From Fidelibacterota bacterium (lineage in GTDB: Bacteria; Fidelibacterota; Marinisomatia; Marinisomatales; UBA1611): 34,454 nucleotides of DNA. Positions 16,221 through 23,867 of the stretch are shown in pieces. The position numbers and the translations under genes were made by a program. Under the pieces are notes generated by a model that ran no database searches, was not told the origin of the DNA, and worked only from the letters and a program-made list of their open reading frames with translations. The stretch covers positions 9,959-44,412 of the forward strand of contig PBFM01000003.1 in assembly GCA_002718655.1 (NCBI GenBank), read 5' to 3'. Within the stretch, counting starts at the first letter, position 1; each line of letters starts with the position of its first letter.

Positions 16221-17297
16221 TCAGTCTTCAAAAGCATCTATCAAGCGAGAGGAAGCTTTGCCATCTAATTTATATAAATAATGTTCAGTGGCATTTATTC
16301 TTTGAGATGACATTTCATCAATATTATCAATAGCGTAATAAACTCGGCTCAATAGCTCTGATGGATCTTTTATATGGTATGTGAAGTTTACATTAAGCAT
16401 TCTTTGATAATCAATTTTTCTAAAAAAACGATTTTTAAATATCTTATGCATAAATTTTAAAGTATAACATTGTACCTGAATAATTGGTTTATTAATTGGC
16501 AAATATTCAAACATTGTTGATGACAAATCAGTTAATAGCATATCTGACATTTTATAGTATGGAATAATATCATAGTCATAATTTTTTAGTAGATGAATAT
16601 TTTCATTTGCTTTATCTAACTCATTACAAAGAGCATTTTGATAGTAATATTTTTTCTTTTCCCAACTAAAACCGTGGAGTTTGATTATAATATTGAAATC
16701 ATTATTTAAATCAGGTAATAGAGGACATACCTTTTCAATGGATGTTGGATAGTAACTTGGGGCGTACAATATTGTTTTTTTTGATTGATCAAGGTTAATC
16801 ATATTTTTCTTTTTTTCAATTTTACCATCAGGGATGGTAAACAATCTATCAAGTTTTGTAAAGCCAGTGAGAACTAAATTATCGCAACCTGTATTTTTTA
16901 ATTTATTGTATCTTGAAACTGATTCAACTGCTCTAAGATCTATTCTGTCATGCATATCGTTATAATAGGATTGTTTTAAACCTATACCATGATATACCAT
17001 TATAGCTTTTGTACCTTTTCTTACAATTTTATTTAATTTCCCAATATTGCCAACGATAATAATATCATATTTTTCGGAAAAAATATTTTTTATGCGTTGA
17101 ACTTCGCTATTTGCAGTAATAAATCTAATATCAATATCATTACACACCTTCATCAATATGTTTTGTTCAAAACATGATGAACGTTTTGGAATTGAAACGT
17201 GAATATCATACTGATTTCTTCTTTTCAATTCTTGAACAATTGGTAGAAAGTTAGGCCAATAATAAAGATGATGAGTTTCAAATAAGACTTTTTTCAT
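16221..17297 (-). CDS. CDP-glycerol glycerophosphotransferase family protein (second copy)
   Basis: A 358-residue TagB/TagF-like transferase. It shows VYHGIGLKQSYYNDMHDRID (residues 103-122), LTGFTKLDRLF, ILYAPSYYPTS, the catalytic IIKLHGF, MSDMLLTDLSSTMFEYLPINKPII and the terminal YKLDGKASSRLIDAF. It is a clear tandem paralogue of the preceding gene, sharing the N-terminal HLYYWPNF/HLYHLPQF pattern and the HGIG.K.SY block. Its ATG overlaps the stop of that gene (ATGA), so the pair is co-translated and may form a hetero-oligomer or act in sequence (primer then polymerase). The acceptor and donor are unknown. Phospho-alcohol transfer to an envelope glycan or lipid is the family expectation. 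Confidence 0.88.
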   Translation of the reverse strand: MKKVLFETHHLYYWPNFLPIVQELKRRNQYDIHVSIPKRSSCFEQNILMKVCNDIDIRFITANSEVQRIKNIFSEKYDIIIVGNIGKLNKIVRKGTKAIMVYHGIGLKQSYYNDMHDRIDLRAVESVSRYNKLKNTGCDNLVLTGFTKLDRLFTIPDGKIEKKKNMINLDQSKKTILYAPSYYPTSIEKVCPLLPDLNNDFNIIIKLHGFSWEKKKYYYQNALCNELDKANENIHLLKNYDYDIIPYYKMSDMLLTDLSSTMFEYLPINKPIIQVQCYTLKFMHKIFKNRFFRKIDYQRMLNVNFTYHIKDPSELLSRVYYAIDNIDEMSSQRINATEHYLYKLDGKASSRLIDAFED

Positions 17298-18418
17298 TTT
17301 AACCTTTTCACTATCTCATTTCTAGCTCTATATGAGGCTTTTCCATCTAACTTATACAACATTTTTTCTTTGTACTCTTTCATTGCAGAAAGTTTTATTT
17401 TTGAATTTTTCAATGCAACTTCAATCATATTTGGTAATTCTTCTGGTTTGTTTGCCTCAAAGCAAAATTCTGATACATCACTTTCCATTTTGCTATTCAA
17501 TCGCGATCTGTACAACCTTTTTCTAAACAATTTATGAGATAGTTTCAGTTTAAAAAAACGGTTAACTATTACTGGTTTATCTAATGATAACATCTCATAA
17601 ATAGTGCTGCTGGCTTCAGTTATCAATAAATCAGATACTTTATAAAAAGGAGTAATATTATATGTATCAGGTTGAATCAGATGAATATGGTCAAAAAGAT
17701 CTGCAACCCGAAAAAATAAATCCCTCTGTTTTTTAAGATTCACGCCACCAGAAAAATTATTCATAAACATTGTCCAAAGATGAGGCTTAATAAGGACATT
17801 GTAATCTTTCGTATATAATCCAAGTCTGGTTCCAATTAATTCAAAAGAACTAGGATAAAAAGTAGGAGCGAATAAAATCGTTTTTTTGTTTTTATCTAAA
17901 CCATATTTTTCATATATGCCATCAGAATCAATTTTATTTTTTTGAAAAAGATAATCTAACTTCATAAATCCAGTTAAAGATAAATCAGTTTTAACACCAT
18001 TTTCCTTTAGTTGTTGGATTCTGTAAGGACCCTCGACAAATCGTACATCAAGCCTTTTGTGGTTATCCCGCCAATAGGAAGGTTTAATTCCAATTCCATG
18101 ATATACCATTCCTACTAAAGTTTTCTTATTGACAAAATTTTCAATGTCATATCTGGACCAACCACAAATAAATACATCTAAATCAAGGTCTTTTATTTTT
18201 CTTTTCCGCTCCTCTTCAGTTCTTCCAAAAATGAATTTACCAGGTTGATTAATCAACACTTTTTTACATAATTCATATTCATATTTATCAATGTTTCTTG
18301 AGGTGGAATGATAGATAACAAATCTTTCATCCCTTGATAAAAGTTCAATTAAAGGTTCAAATTGAGGTAAATGATATAAATGATAGCTATCAAAAAGGAT
18401 TGTATATTGTTTTTTCAT
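17294..18418 (-). CDS. CDP-glycerol glycerophosphotransferase family protein (first copy)
   Basis: A 374-residue TagB/TagF-like transferase and the first of three. Visible motifs are MVYHGIGIKPSYWRDNHKRLD, LTGFMKLDYLF, ILFAPTFYPSS, the catalytic LIKPHLW, VSDLLITEASSTIYEMLSLDKPVIV and the ending YKLDGKASYRARNE. Compared with the canonical LLTD.SS, this copy has LLITEASS, a conservative Asp-to-Glu change at a donor-binding position. It is much closer to its downstream neighbour than to the third copy. It starts 40 bases after the MsbA-like exporter stop and overlaps the second copy by four bases. Likely a cytoplasmic, membrane-associated step in surface polymer synthesis. Confidence 0.88.
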   Translation of the reverse strand: MKKQYTILFDSYHLYHLPQFEPLIELLSRDERFVIYHSTSRNIDKYEYELCKKVLINQPGKFIFGRTEEERKRKIKDLDLDVFICGWSRYDIENFVNKKTLVGMVYHGIGIKPSYWRDNHKRLDVRFVEGPYRIQQLKENGVKTDLSLTGFMKLDYLFQKNKIDSDGIYEKYGLDKNKKTILFAPTFYPSSFELIGTRLGLYTKDYNVLIKPHLWTMFMNNFSGGVNLKKQRDLFFRVADLFDHIHLIQPDTYNITPFYKVSDLLITEASSTIYEMLSLDKPVIVNRFFKLKLSHKLFRKRLYRSRLNSKMESDVSEFCFEANKPEELPNMIEVALKNSKIKLSAMKEYKEKMLYKLDGKASYRARNEIVKRLK

Positions 18419-18458
18419 TGAAATAAATAATTTAGATAGTTATCGATAATTTGATGTT

Positions 18459-20294
18459 TTAATTATCAAATTGAATATCATATAATTGATGGTAATACCC
18501 TTTTTTAGCATAAAGTTCATTGTGCGTGCCAGACTCAACAAGCTTCCCTTCATGTAGTACAATTATATTATCGGCGTTTTTTACTGTTGACAAACGATGT
18601 GCTATGACAAGTACAGTTCTTTTTTCCATTAGATTATCTAAGGCACTTTGAACCAAATGCTCGGACTTTGAATCAAGGGAGGAGGTTGCTTCATCTAAAA
18701 GTAGAAGTGATGGATTTTTATATATTGCTCTTGCGATAGCGATACGTTGTTTTTGCCCACCTGAAAGTTTTATTCCATTCTCACCAATAACACAATTAAA
18801 ACCATCTTCAAAACCTCTAATAAATTCCATAGCATTTGAACCCTCCGCTGCTTGAATTAGACGTTGCTCATTAATTTCATCGGCACCATATGCAATATTC
18901 TCACTTATCGTCGCATTCATTAATATTGTTTCTTGACTAACAATACCCATCATGCGTCTTAAAGAATCAATTTTATATTGTCTAATATTTTTGCCATCGA
19001 TTAAAATTTTTCCGCTTACAACATCAAAAAATCTTGGAATTAAATCAGCAATTGTGGATTTTCCTGCACCACTTGCTCCAACAATTGCAACCGTTTGACC
19101 TTTTAATACATCAAATGAAAGATTTGATAAATTAAAGGAATTTTTTTCATAATTAAATCCAACATTATCAAATCTTAATTTTTTTGTTATCTGTTTTATG
19201 TCATACTTCCCATCATCAACAATTTCTGTCTTTTGATCTAAAACATCAAATACACGCTCAGCTGAAGCAAAACCATTTTGTAAAATTATATGCACATTAC
19301 TTAAGGATCGGATAGGCCCAAGCATTGAAAATAATAGAAACATAAATCTAAGAAAATCCTCAGATGAGAGTGAAGAACCAACAATTACTTTTGACCCTCC
19401 TAGCCAAAGAAGTAATACTGCCATAGAAACACCAATCATTTCAATGATTGGTGAAGATATAAGACGCAATTTTGATGACCTGAACAAAAGCGAAAAATAC
19501 TTCCAAGATTCTTTATTAAAACGGTTTATCTCCTGGTTTTGGACAGCAAAAGATTTGATAATTCTCATCGAGGATAAATTTTCGGTAATAATACTAAGGA
19601 TACCCCCAATTTGTTTTGTATTTCTCCTTGCTTTTCTTCTAATACTTTGACCAATTCCTTGCATGACTATTTGGGAAAACGGTATGATTAAAAGTGCAAT
19701 TATCATCAATTTCCAACTTATGATAGTTAATAATATTGCAAAAGCCAATATATTTATGGGTTCAACAATGATTTTTTGAAAAGTTGTCCCGATTGATTTA
19801 TTTAAGGTGTTTACATCATACATTAGAACTGAAGATAAATCGCCTGATTTTTTCCGTTGAAAAAACGATAATGGAAGGATTTGTAAATGAGCATAAAGAC
19901 GATTTCTTAATTGGGTAACAATCCTAAGTTGCACAAATGACATTGATAAATTTTTTAAATAAAGGAAAATATTTTTTAGTATGAAGATTATGATAATTGA
20001 AATACATAAAACCTCCAAAGTTTTGATATTTGAATCGCGCAATATAAAATTATTAACAATAATCTTAAGTCTTTCATTAATTGTTGGTGACTCCTTCGCC
20101 AATAATGTTTCCTGAATCACAATTAGTTGATCAAACTCAACTAAAACATTATTTACCAAAGAGGCAGTTAACCAAATAGATATGCTATTAAAGATGACAA
20201 AAACCAATCCATTGAATAATGATAAAATCATAAAAAACCACTCAGGTTTAATGAATTGAAATATTCTATTTATTATTTTATCATTGTATTTCAT
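18459..20294 (-). CDS. MsbA-like ABC exporter (fused membrane and ATPase domains)
   Basis: A 611-residue half-transporter with an N-terminal six-helix type I exporter domain (about residues 15-330) and a C-terminal nucleotide-binding domain. The latter has Walker A GASGAGKST near residue 400, signature LSGGQKQRIAIARA near 505, Walker B LLLLDEATSSLD near 528 and the H-loop IAHRLST. It would function as a homodimer in the inner membrane. Sequence style is that of lipid A, glycolipid or lipid-linked polymer flippases. Position directly ahead of three glycerophosphotransferase-like genes suggests it flips their lipid-linked product, which is inference. Its ATG lies 14 bases inside the end of the GNAT gene. 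It could instead be a general MsbA for lipid A. Confidence 0.93.
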   Translation of the reverse strand: MKYNDKIINRIFQFIKPEWFFMILSLFNGLVFVIFNSISIWLTASLVNNVLVEFDQLIVIQETLLAKESPTINERLKIIVNNFILRDSNIKTLEVLCISIIIIFILKNIFLYLKNLSMSFVQLRIVTQLRNRLYAHLQILPLSFFQRKKSGDLSSVLMYDVNTLNKSIGTTFQKIIVEPINILAFAILLTIISWKLMIIALLIIPFSQIVMQGIGQSIRRKARRNTKQIGGILSIITENLSSMRIIKSFAVQNQEINRFNKESWKYFSLLFRSSKLRLISSPIIEMIGVSMAVLLLWLGGSKVIVGSSLSSEDFLRFMFLLFSMLGPIRSLSNVHIILQNGFASAERVFDVLDQKTEIVDDGKYDIKQITKKLRFDNVGFNYEKNSFNLSNLSFDVLKGQTVAIVGASGAGKSTIADLIPRFFDVVSGKILIDGKNIRQYKIDSLRRMMGIVSQETILMNATISENIAYGADEINEQRLIQAAEGSNAMEFIRGFEDGFNCVIGENGIKLSGGQKQRIAIARAIYKNPSLLLLDEATSSLDSKSEHLVQSALDNLMEKRTVLVIAHRLSTVKNADNIIVLHEGKLVESGTHNELYAKKGYYHQLYDIQFDN

Positions 20295-20709
20295 TTTTTA
20301 TCATTTCCCAATGTGGTATACCCGCTTCGAAAAATTTATCATTTACTTTTTTAAATCCTAGAGAACTATAAAAGTTCGCAACTGATTCTTGAGCATGTAA
20401 ATAAATTGTTTTATGATCTTTTAATTCATCAAGAATAAATTTTACCAAACCCTTTCCTACTCCTAACCCTCTATATTCTTTGAGAACTGCAAATCGCTCC
20501 AATTTCATGCCTTTAGATGTTTCTCTGTATCTTGCAGTACCTACATATTCATTATTAATGATTGCACAAATATTCGTAGCATCAATTTTTCCATCGTCAA
20601 GCTCAATGCTTTCTGGGATACCTTGTTCTTCAATGAAAACTTTTTTTCTTATTGAAAAGCAAACTTTAATCTCTTGCTCACCATCAGCATACTTAATGTC
20701 TAATCTCAT
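20281..20709 (-). CDS. GNAT family N-acetyltransferase (ElaA-like)
   Basis: A 142-residue acetyltransferase. The N-terminal IRKKVFIEEQGIPESIELDD (residues 21-40) is characteristic of the ElaA/YjcF subgroup. The acetyl-CoA pyrophosphate loop is EYRGLGVGKGLVKFIL (near residues 78-93), preceded by the LERFAVL strand; FYSSLGFKKV follows. The acceptor substrate is unknown; subgroup members are small cytoplasmic enzymes. It heads the envelope-polymer run and overlaps the ABC exporter gene by 14 bases, so it is co-expressed with it, but a functional link is unproven. The 82-base gap to divergent hemW must contain the promoters for both directions. Confidence 0.9.
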   Translation of the reverse strand: MRLDIKYADGEQEIKVCFSIRKKVFIEEQGIPESIELDDGKIDATNICAIINNEYVGTARYRETSKGMKLERFAVLKEYRGLGVGKGLVKFILDELKDHKTIYLHAQESVANFYSSLGFKKVNDKFFEAGIPHWEMIKNEIQ

Positions 20710-20791
20710 AATGTAATTTCAACCTAGAAAAGAAAAGTTCATACAAAAAGATTTTGCGAGAGTATAGTTTTAATAAAAAGTAAATTTATCT

Positions 20792-21922
20792 ATGATTTAT
20801 GCTGGAATTTACATTCATATCCCATTTTGTAATGTAAAATGCATGTATTGTGATTTCTATTCTATTTCTGATAAAAATAGTGATATACCTGACTTTATTA
20901 AAGCATTAACATATGAAATTGAGCATTGCTCTATTGATACTTCAAAATGGATTTTTGATACGATATTTATTGGTGGTGGCACACCTAGTCTTATCAAAGA
21001 AAATCATATGGAAAAAATACTTTCATGTATGCACAAAAAATTTAATCTAACACAAGTAAAAGAATTAACTATTGAAGTAAATCCAGGTGAGGCACCTAAA
21101 GATAGATTAAAAGCATTTCACCAAATGGGAATAAATAGATTATCAATGGGCGTTCAATCTTTTCAACCTGAATTATTAAAATTTTTAACAAGAATGCATG
21201 GAAGAGATGAAATTTTTGAAACATACGACAATATAAGATGGGCAGGTTTTCAAAATGTAAATTGTGATTTGATTTACTCAATCCCTGGACAGACTAAAAA
21301 GATGTGGGAAGATGACCTAAAAAGTATTATCAATCTAGACCCTGAACATATTTCAGCTTACACACTAACTGCAGAAAAAGGGACTGAATTATTTTCATTA
21401 ATATCTGAAGGTCAAATTAAGATGCCAAGGAATAGTCAAATAGGTAGTTGGTTCACAAGAACTCATGAAGTTTTATTAAAGAATGGTTATTCTGGCTATG
21501 AAATATCAAATTTTTCTAAGGAAAGGTTTGAATGTATGCATAATCTTCATTATTGGAATATAGAACCTTACCTAGCTTTTGGCCCATCAGCACATGGATT
21601 TGATGGAATCTTTCGATGGAATAATGCAAGATCTTTAAAAACTTATATGGAATTAATAATGGCGGGTAAATCTCCAATATCCACCAGAGAAAAATTAGCA
21701 TCAATGGATAAAACCAATGAAATAATTGGTTTTGGGATGAGAATGCTAAAAGGAATAAACCTAAAAAATTTGCCAACCACGCATCTAGAAAAGTGTAAAG
21801 TAAATTTTGAAATAATAATGGAAAAATATCCAAACTGTATTGAACGTAAAGCAAAAAACTATTCCTTCACTAACAAAGGGCTCCTATTTGCAGACCAAAT
21901 TATTCCCGATCTATTAATTTAA
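20792..21922 (+). CDS. hemW: Radical SAM heme chaperone HemW (coproporphyrinogen oxidase-like)
   Basis: A 376-residue radical SAM protein. The 4Fe-4S cysteines are in FCNVKCMYCDF (C13, C17, C20), with CX3CX2C followed by D-F. It lacks the fourth cysteine of the CX3CX2CXC motif found in true oxygen-independent coproporphyrinogen III oxidase (HemN). Other hallmarks are FIGGGTPSL, ELTIEVNPGE, RLSMGVQSF, CDLIYSIPGQT and the HemN C-terminal domain. HemW proteins bind heme and insert it into respiratory enzymes rather than decarboxylating coproporphyrinogen. It is one of the few plus-strand genes, divergent from the GNAT gene and convergent with xth 44 bases away. Confidence 0.93.
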   Translation: MIYAGIYIHIPFCNVKCMYCDFYSISDKNSDIPDFIKALTYEIEHCSIDTSKWIFDTIFIGGGTPSLIKENHMEKILSCMHKKFNLTQVKELTIEVNPGEAPKDRLKAFHQMGINRLSMGVQSFQPELLKFLTRMHGRDEIFETYDNIRWAGFQNVNCDLIYSIPGQTKKMWEDDLKSIINLDPEHISAYTLTAEKGTELFSLISEGQIKMPRNSQIGSWFTRTHEVLLKNGYSGYEISNFSKERFECMHNLHYWNIEPYLAFGPSAHGFDGIFRWNNARSLKTYMELIMAGKSPISTREKLASMDKTNEIIGFGMRMLKGINLKNLPTTHLEKCKVNFEIIMEKYPNCIERKAKNYSFTNKGLLFADQIIPDLLI

Positions 21923-21966
21923 TAATTGTATGCTTTTTAAAATTATCTAAAAACTTTTAGAGAAAA

Positions 21967-22731
21967 TTAAAAATCAAGTTCTAATGAAACTGGACAATGG
22001 TCTGAACCATAAACATGGTGATAAATATCAGCATCGATACAAAACTGAATCATATCTTCATTAATAAAAAAATAATCTATTCTCCATCCTACATTTCGTT
22101 CTCTTGCACCAAATCGATATGTCCACCAAGAATATCTATTTGGTTCATTATGGAATATTCTAAAAGTGTCAACCCAACCTTTAGAAATATATTCATCAAT
22201 TTTTTCTCTTTCAATTTGCATAAATCCTGAAGTGTTTATGTTTTCTTTTGGCCTTGCTAGGTCAATTTCTTTATGTGCAGTATTCCAATCTCCTGTTACA
22301 ATAACATTATTTCCAGACTCAACCTGCTCATTAATTAAAGGCAAAAGATCATCATAAAAATCTAGTTTGTATTTTAATCTCACATCATCTTTCTGTCCAT
22401 TTGGAAAATATATATTGTATAACAAAAAATTTTCGTGCTCTGTAATTAATACCCTTCCCTCATTATCATATTTATTGATACCAAGTCCTTTTTGAATAAA
22501 CAACGGTTCTTCCTTACAAAAAGTAGCAACTCCGCTATAACCTTTTTTAATTCCTGAGTGCCAATATGTATGATAGCCATGATCTTCAAGAATTTCACTG
22601 GATAGTTGTTCTTCATGTGCTTTTGATTCTTGTATGCATAAAATATCAGGCTGTTCAGTTTCTAGAAAATCTAAGAATCCTTTTTTTACTGCTGCTCGTA
22701 TACCATTAACGTTCCAGGAGATGAGTTTCAT
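21967..22731 (-). CDS. xth: Exodeoxyribonuclease III / AP endonuclease
   Basis: A 254-residue member of the exonuclease III / APE1 family that cleaves DNA at abasic sites in base-excision repair. Catalytic residues can be read in order: WNVNGIRA (N7), ILCIQESKA (metal-binding E35), VTGDWNTAH (D148, N150), GWRIDYFF and GSDHCPVSLE (D244, H245). The DNA-contacting block SWWTYRFGARERNVGWRID is also intact. No extra domains are present and the length is normal. It is monocistronic in appearance: hemW converges on it from one side and the zinc-ribbon membrane protein gene diverges on the other, 136 bases away. Confidence 0.96.
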   Translation of the reverse strand: MKLISWNVNGIRAAVKKGFLDFLETEQPDILCIQESKAHEEQLSSEILEDHGYHTYWHSGIKKGYSGVATFCKEEPLFIQKGLGINKYDNEGRVLITEHENFLLYNIYFPNGQKDDVRLKYKLDFYDDLLPLINEQVESGNNVIVTGDWNTAHKEIDLARPKENINTSGFMQIEREKIDEYISKGWVDTFRIFHNEPNRYSWWTYRFGARERNVGWRIDYFFINEDMIQFCIDADIYHHVYGSDHCPVSLELDF

Positions 22732-22867
22732 AAGTAATCCATTTTTCTATTTTATTATTAATAAAAATTAATTTGCTTAATAATTTATATTAAGATTATT
22801 AATTCAGCTTATTATAAATGTATTAAGAAATCATTTTTTTTATTGTGTCTTTTTTTTATACTCAGTT

Positions 22868-23338
22868 ATGTCTCAAAAACGAAAAGTCATCCCAAAAGAA
22901 AAACAATTTTCATTCTATAAGGAATATAATTTTGAGATTAGGGTTATTTTATTATTTACATTAGGTATTTTTTTACTAGTAGAAGATTTAGAAATTAAAA
23001 ATTACATCTATATATTCATTAGTAAAACACTTACAATTATTGGTGATGCTGCAGTTTGGATGAGAGATTTCATTATTTTTCTAGTTAAACAATTTGAGGT
23101 TTCTGATATTGTAGGAATTACACTTATTCTATATGTATTCTACTTGATAATTAATCGATGGAGAGATAGGACGATTGAACGTTATTCAAAACTTATTAAC
23201 TGCTCTAAGTGTGGTGGTGACCTTCATCGAATCAGAAAAACATATAATCATAAAATGATGAGTATAATTTATTTCATTACCGTTAAACACTATCAATGTA
23301 AAAGTTGTCCCAATAAAGAAATAAAACTAGTTAGGTAG
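22868..23338 (+). CDS. Small membrane protein with C-terminal zinc ribbon
   Basis: A 156-residue protein I cannot assign to a family. It has a basic N-terminus, a hydrophobic segment at about residues 25-39, an amphipathic stretch (about 43-79) and a second membrane segment (VGITLILYVFYLIINRW, about 80-96). The cytoplasmic tail carries two cysteine pairs, CSKCGGD and CKSCPNK, about 32 residues apart, consistent with a structural zinc ribbon. It precedes grxD by 19 bases on the same strand, so the two are probably co-transcribed. A TATACT six bases before the ATG could be a promoter -10 element of a leaderless transcript, but no -35 box is visible. Confidence 0.65.
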   Translation: MSQKRKVIPKEKQFSFYKEYNFEIRVILLFTLGIFLLVEDLEIKNYIYIFISKTLTIIGDAAVWMRDFIIFLVKQFEVSDIVGITLILYVFYLIINRWRDRTIERYSKLINCSKCGGDLHRIRKTYNHKMMSIIYFITVKHYQCKSCPNKEIKLVR

Positions 23339-23357
23339 AACAAAAAATAGGAATAAT

Positions 23358-23672
23358 ATGGAACTTAAAGAAAAAATCATGAATGAGATAAAAGAAAATA
23401 GAATAATCCTTTATATGAAAGGCACAAAGGAAGCACCTATGTGTGGATTTTCAAACTCAGTAGTTCAAATACTTAATCACTATGGTGTAGATTATAAAGA
23501 TATTAATGTATTAGAAGACCCTATGATTAGAGTTAAACTAAGCGAATATTCTAATTGGCCAACCATTCCACAATTATTTATTAATGGAGACCTTGTTGGG
23601 GGTGCGGATATTACTATGGAATTACATCAAAATGGCTCATTACTAGACATATTAGATAAAGCAAATAATTAG
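23358..23672 (+). CDS. grxD: Monothiol glutaredoxin (Grx4/GrxD type)
   Basis: A 104-residue monothiol glutaredoxin. The diagnostic GTKEAPMCGFS contains the CGFS active site (C29). WPTIPQLFINGDLVGGADI carries the cis-Pro and the glutathione-binding GG(A)D. CGFS glutaredoxins bind a glutathione-ligated 2Fe-2S cluster as dimers and deliver or store iron-sulfur clusters. An AGGA Shine-Dalgarno-like sequence precedes the ATG. Context: hemW and a zinc-ribbon membrane protein upstream, tRNA-Glu downstream. Because tRNA-Glu supplies the C5 tetrapyrrole route and HemW handles heme, the grouping may be thematic, but this may be coincidence. Confidence 0.95.
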   Translation: MELKEKIMNEIKENRIILYMKGTKEAPMCGFSNSVVQILNHYGVDYKDINVLEDPMIRVKLSEYSNWPTIPQLFINGDLVGGADITMELHQNGSLLDILDKANN

Positions 23673-23756
23673 AATTGAATCTTAAGAAAAATGAGTTGAT
23701 GTAAGCTTTCTTTAAACAATAAATTTGTCAGTACATTTTTTGAAAAAATTAATCAT

Positions 23757-23828
23757 GGCCCGTTCGTCTAGTGGTTAGGACTCCAGGTTTTCATCCTGGC
23801 AACAGGAGTTCGATTCTCCTACGGGCTA
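23757..23828 (+). tRNA. tRNA-Glu (anticodon TTC)
   Basis: A complete cloverleaf can be folded by eye. Acceptor GGCCCGT pairs with ACGGGCT (first pair G-U). The D-arm region is GTCTAGTGGTTAGGAC. The anticodon stem CCAGG/CCTGG closes the seven-base loop TTTTCAT, with TTC at positions 34-36. The T-arm is AGGAG-TTCGATT-CTCCT. The layout follows E. coli tRNA-Glu domain by domain. A complete CCA end is not encoded (the discriminator A is followed by CAT), so the tail must be added enzymatically. It lies 84 bases after grxD and 6 bases before a strong hairpin terminator. Confidence 0.96.
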
Positions 23829-23834
23829 CATAAG

Positions 23835-23856
23835 AAACCCCCATATATGGGGGTTT
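23835..23856. terminator. Bidirectional intrinsic terminator
   Basis: A perfect inverted repeat AAACCCCC-ATATAT-GGGGGTTT, with an eight-base-pair stem including five G-C pairs, stands out sharply from the AT-rich background. On the plus strand it is followed by TTTACTTTT and would end the grxD/tRNA-Glu transcript. On the minus strand it lies 12 bases beyond the DUF4249-type stop codon and would end the long efflux/TonB operon; there the 3' T-tract is shorter. Confidence 0.85.
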
Positions 23857-23867
23857 ACTTTTGATAT

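Noticed and set aside
21516-21854. Minus-strand ORF of 112 aa
   Set aside because: Antisense to hemW; hydrophobic low-complexity composition typical of an AT-rich shadow frame.
21946-21961. Inverted repeat TCTAAAA-AC-TTTTAGA between convergent hemW and xth
   Set aside because: Stem is almost all A-T with a two-base loop, so too weak to call a terminator in this AT-rich background.
22857-22867. TATACT just before the zinc-ribbon membrane gene suggesting a leaderless transcript
   Set aside because: No -35 element at a suitable distance, and T-rich context makes chance TATA-like words likely; noted only in the gene entry.
23725-23753. TTGTCA-17-ATTAAT before tRNA-Glu as a tRNA promoter
   Set aside because: The implied start point would fall inside the tRNA, so it cannot produce the 5' end; read-through from grxD is more likely.
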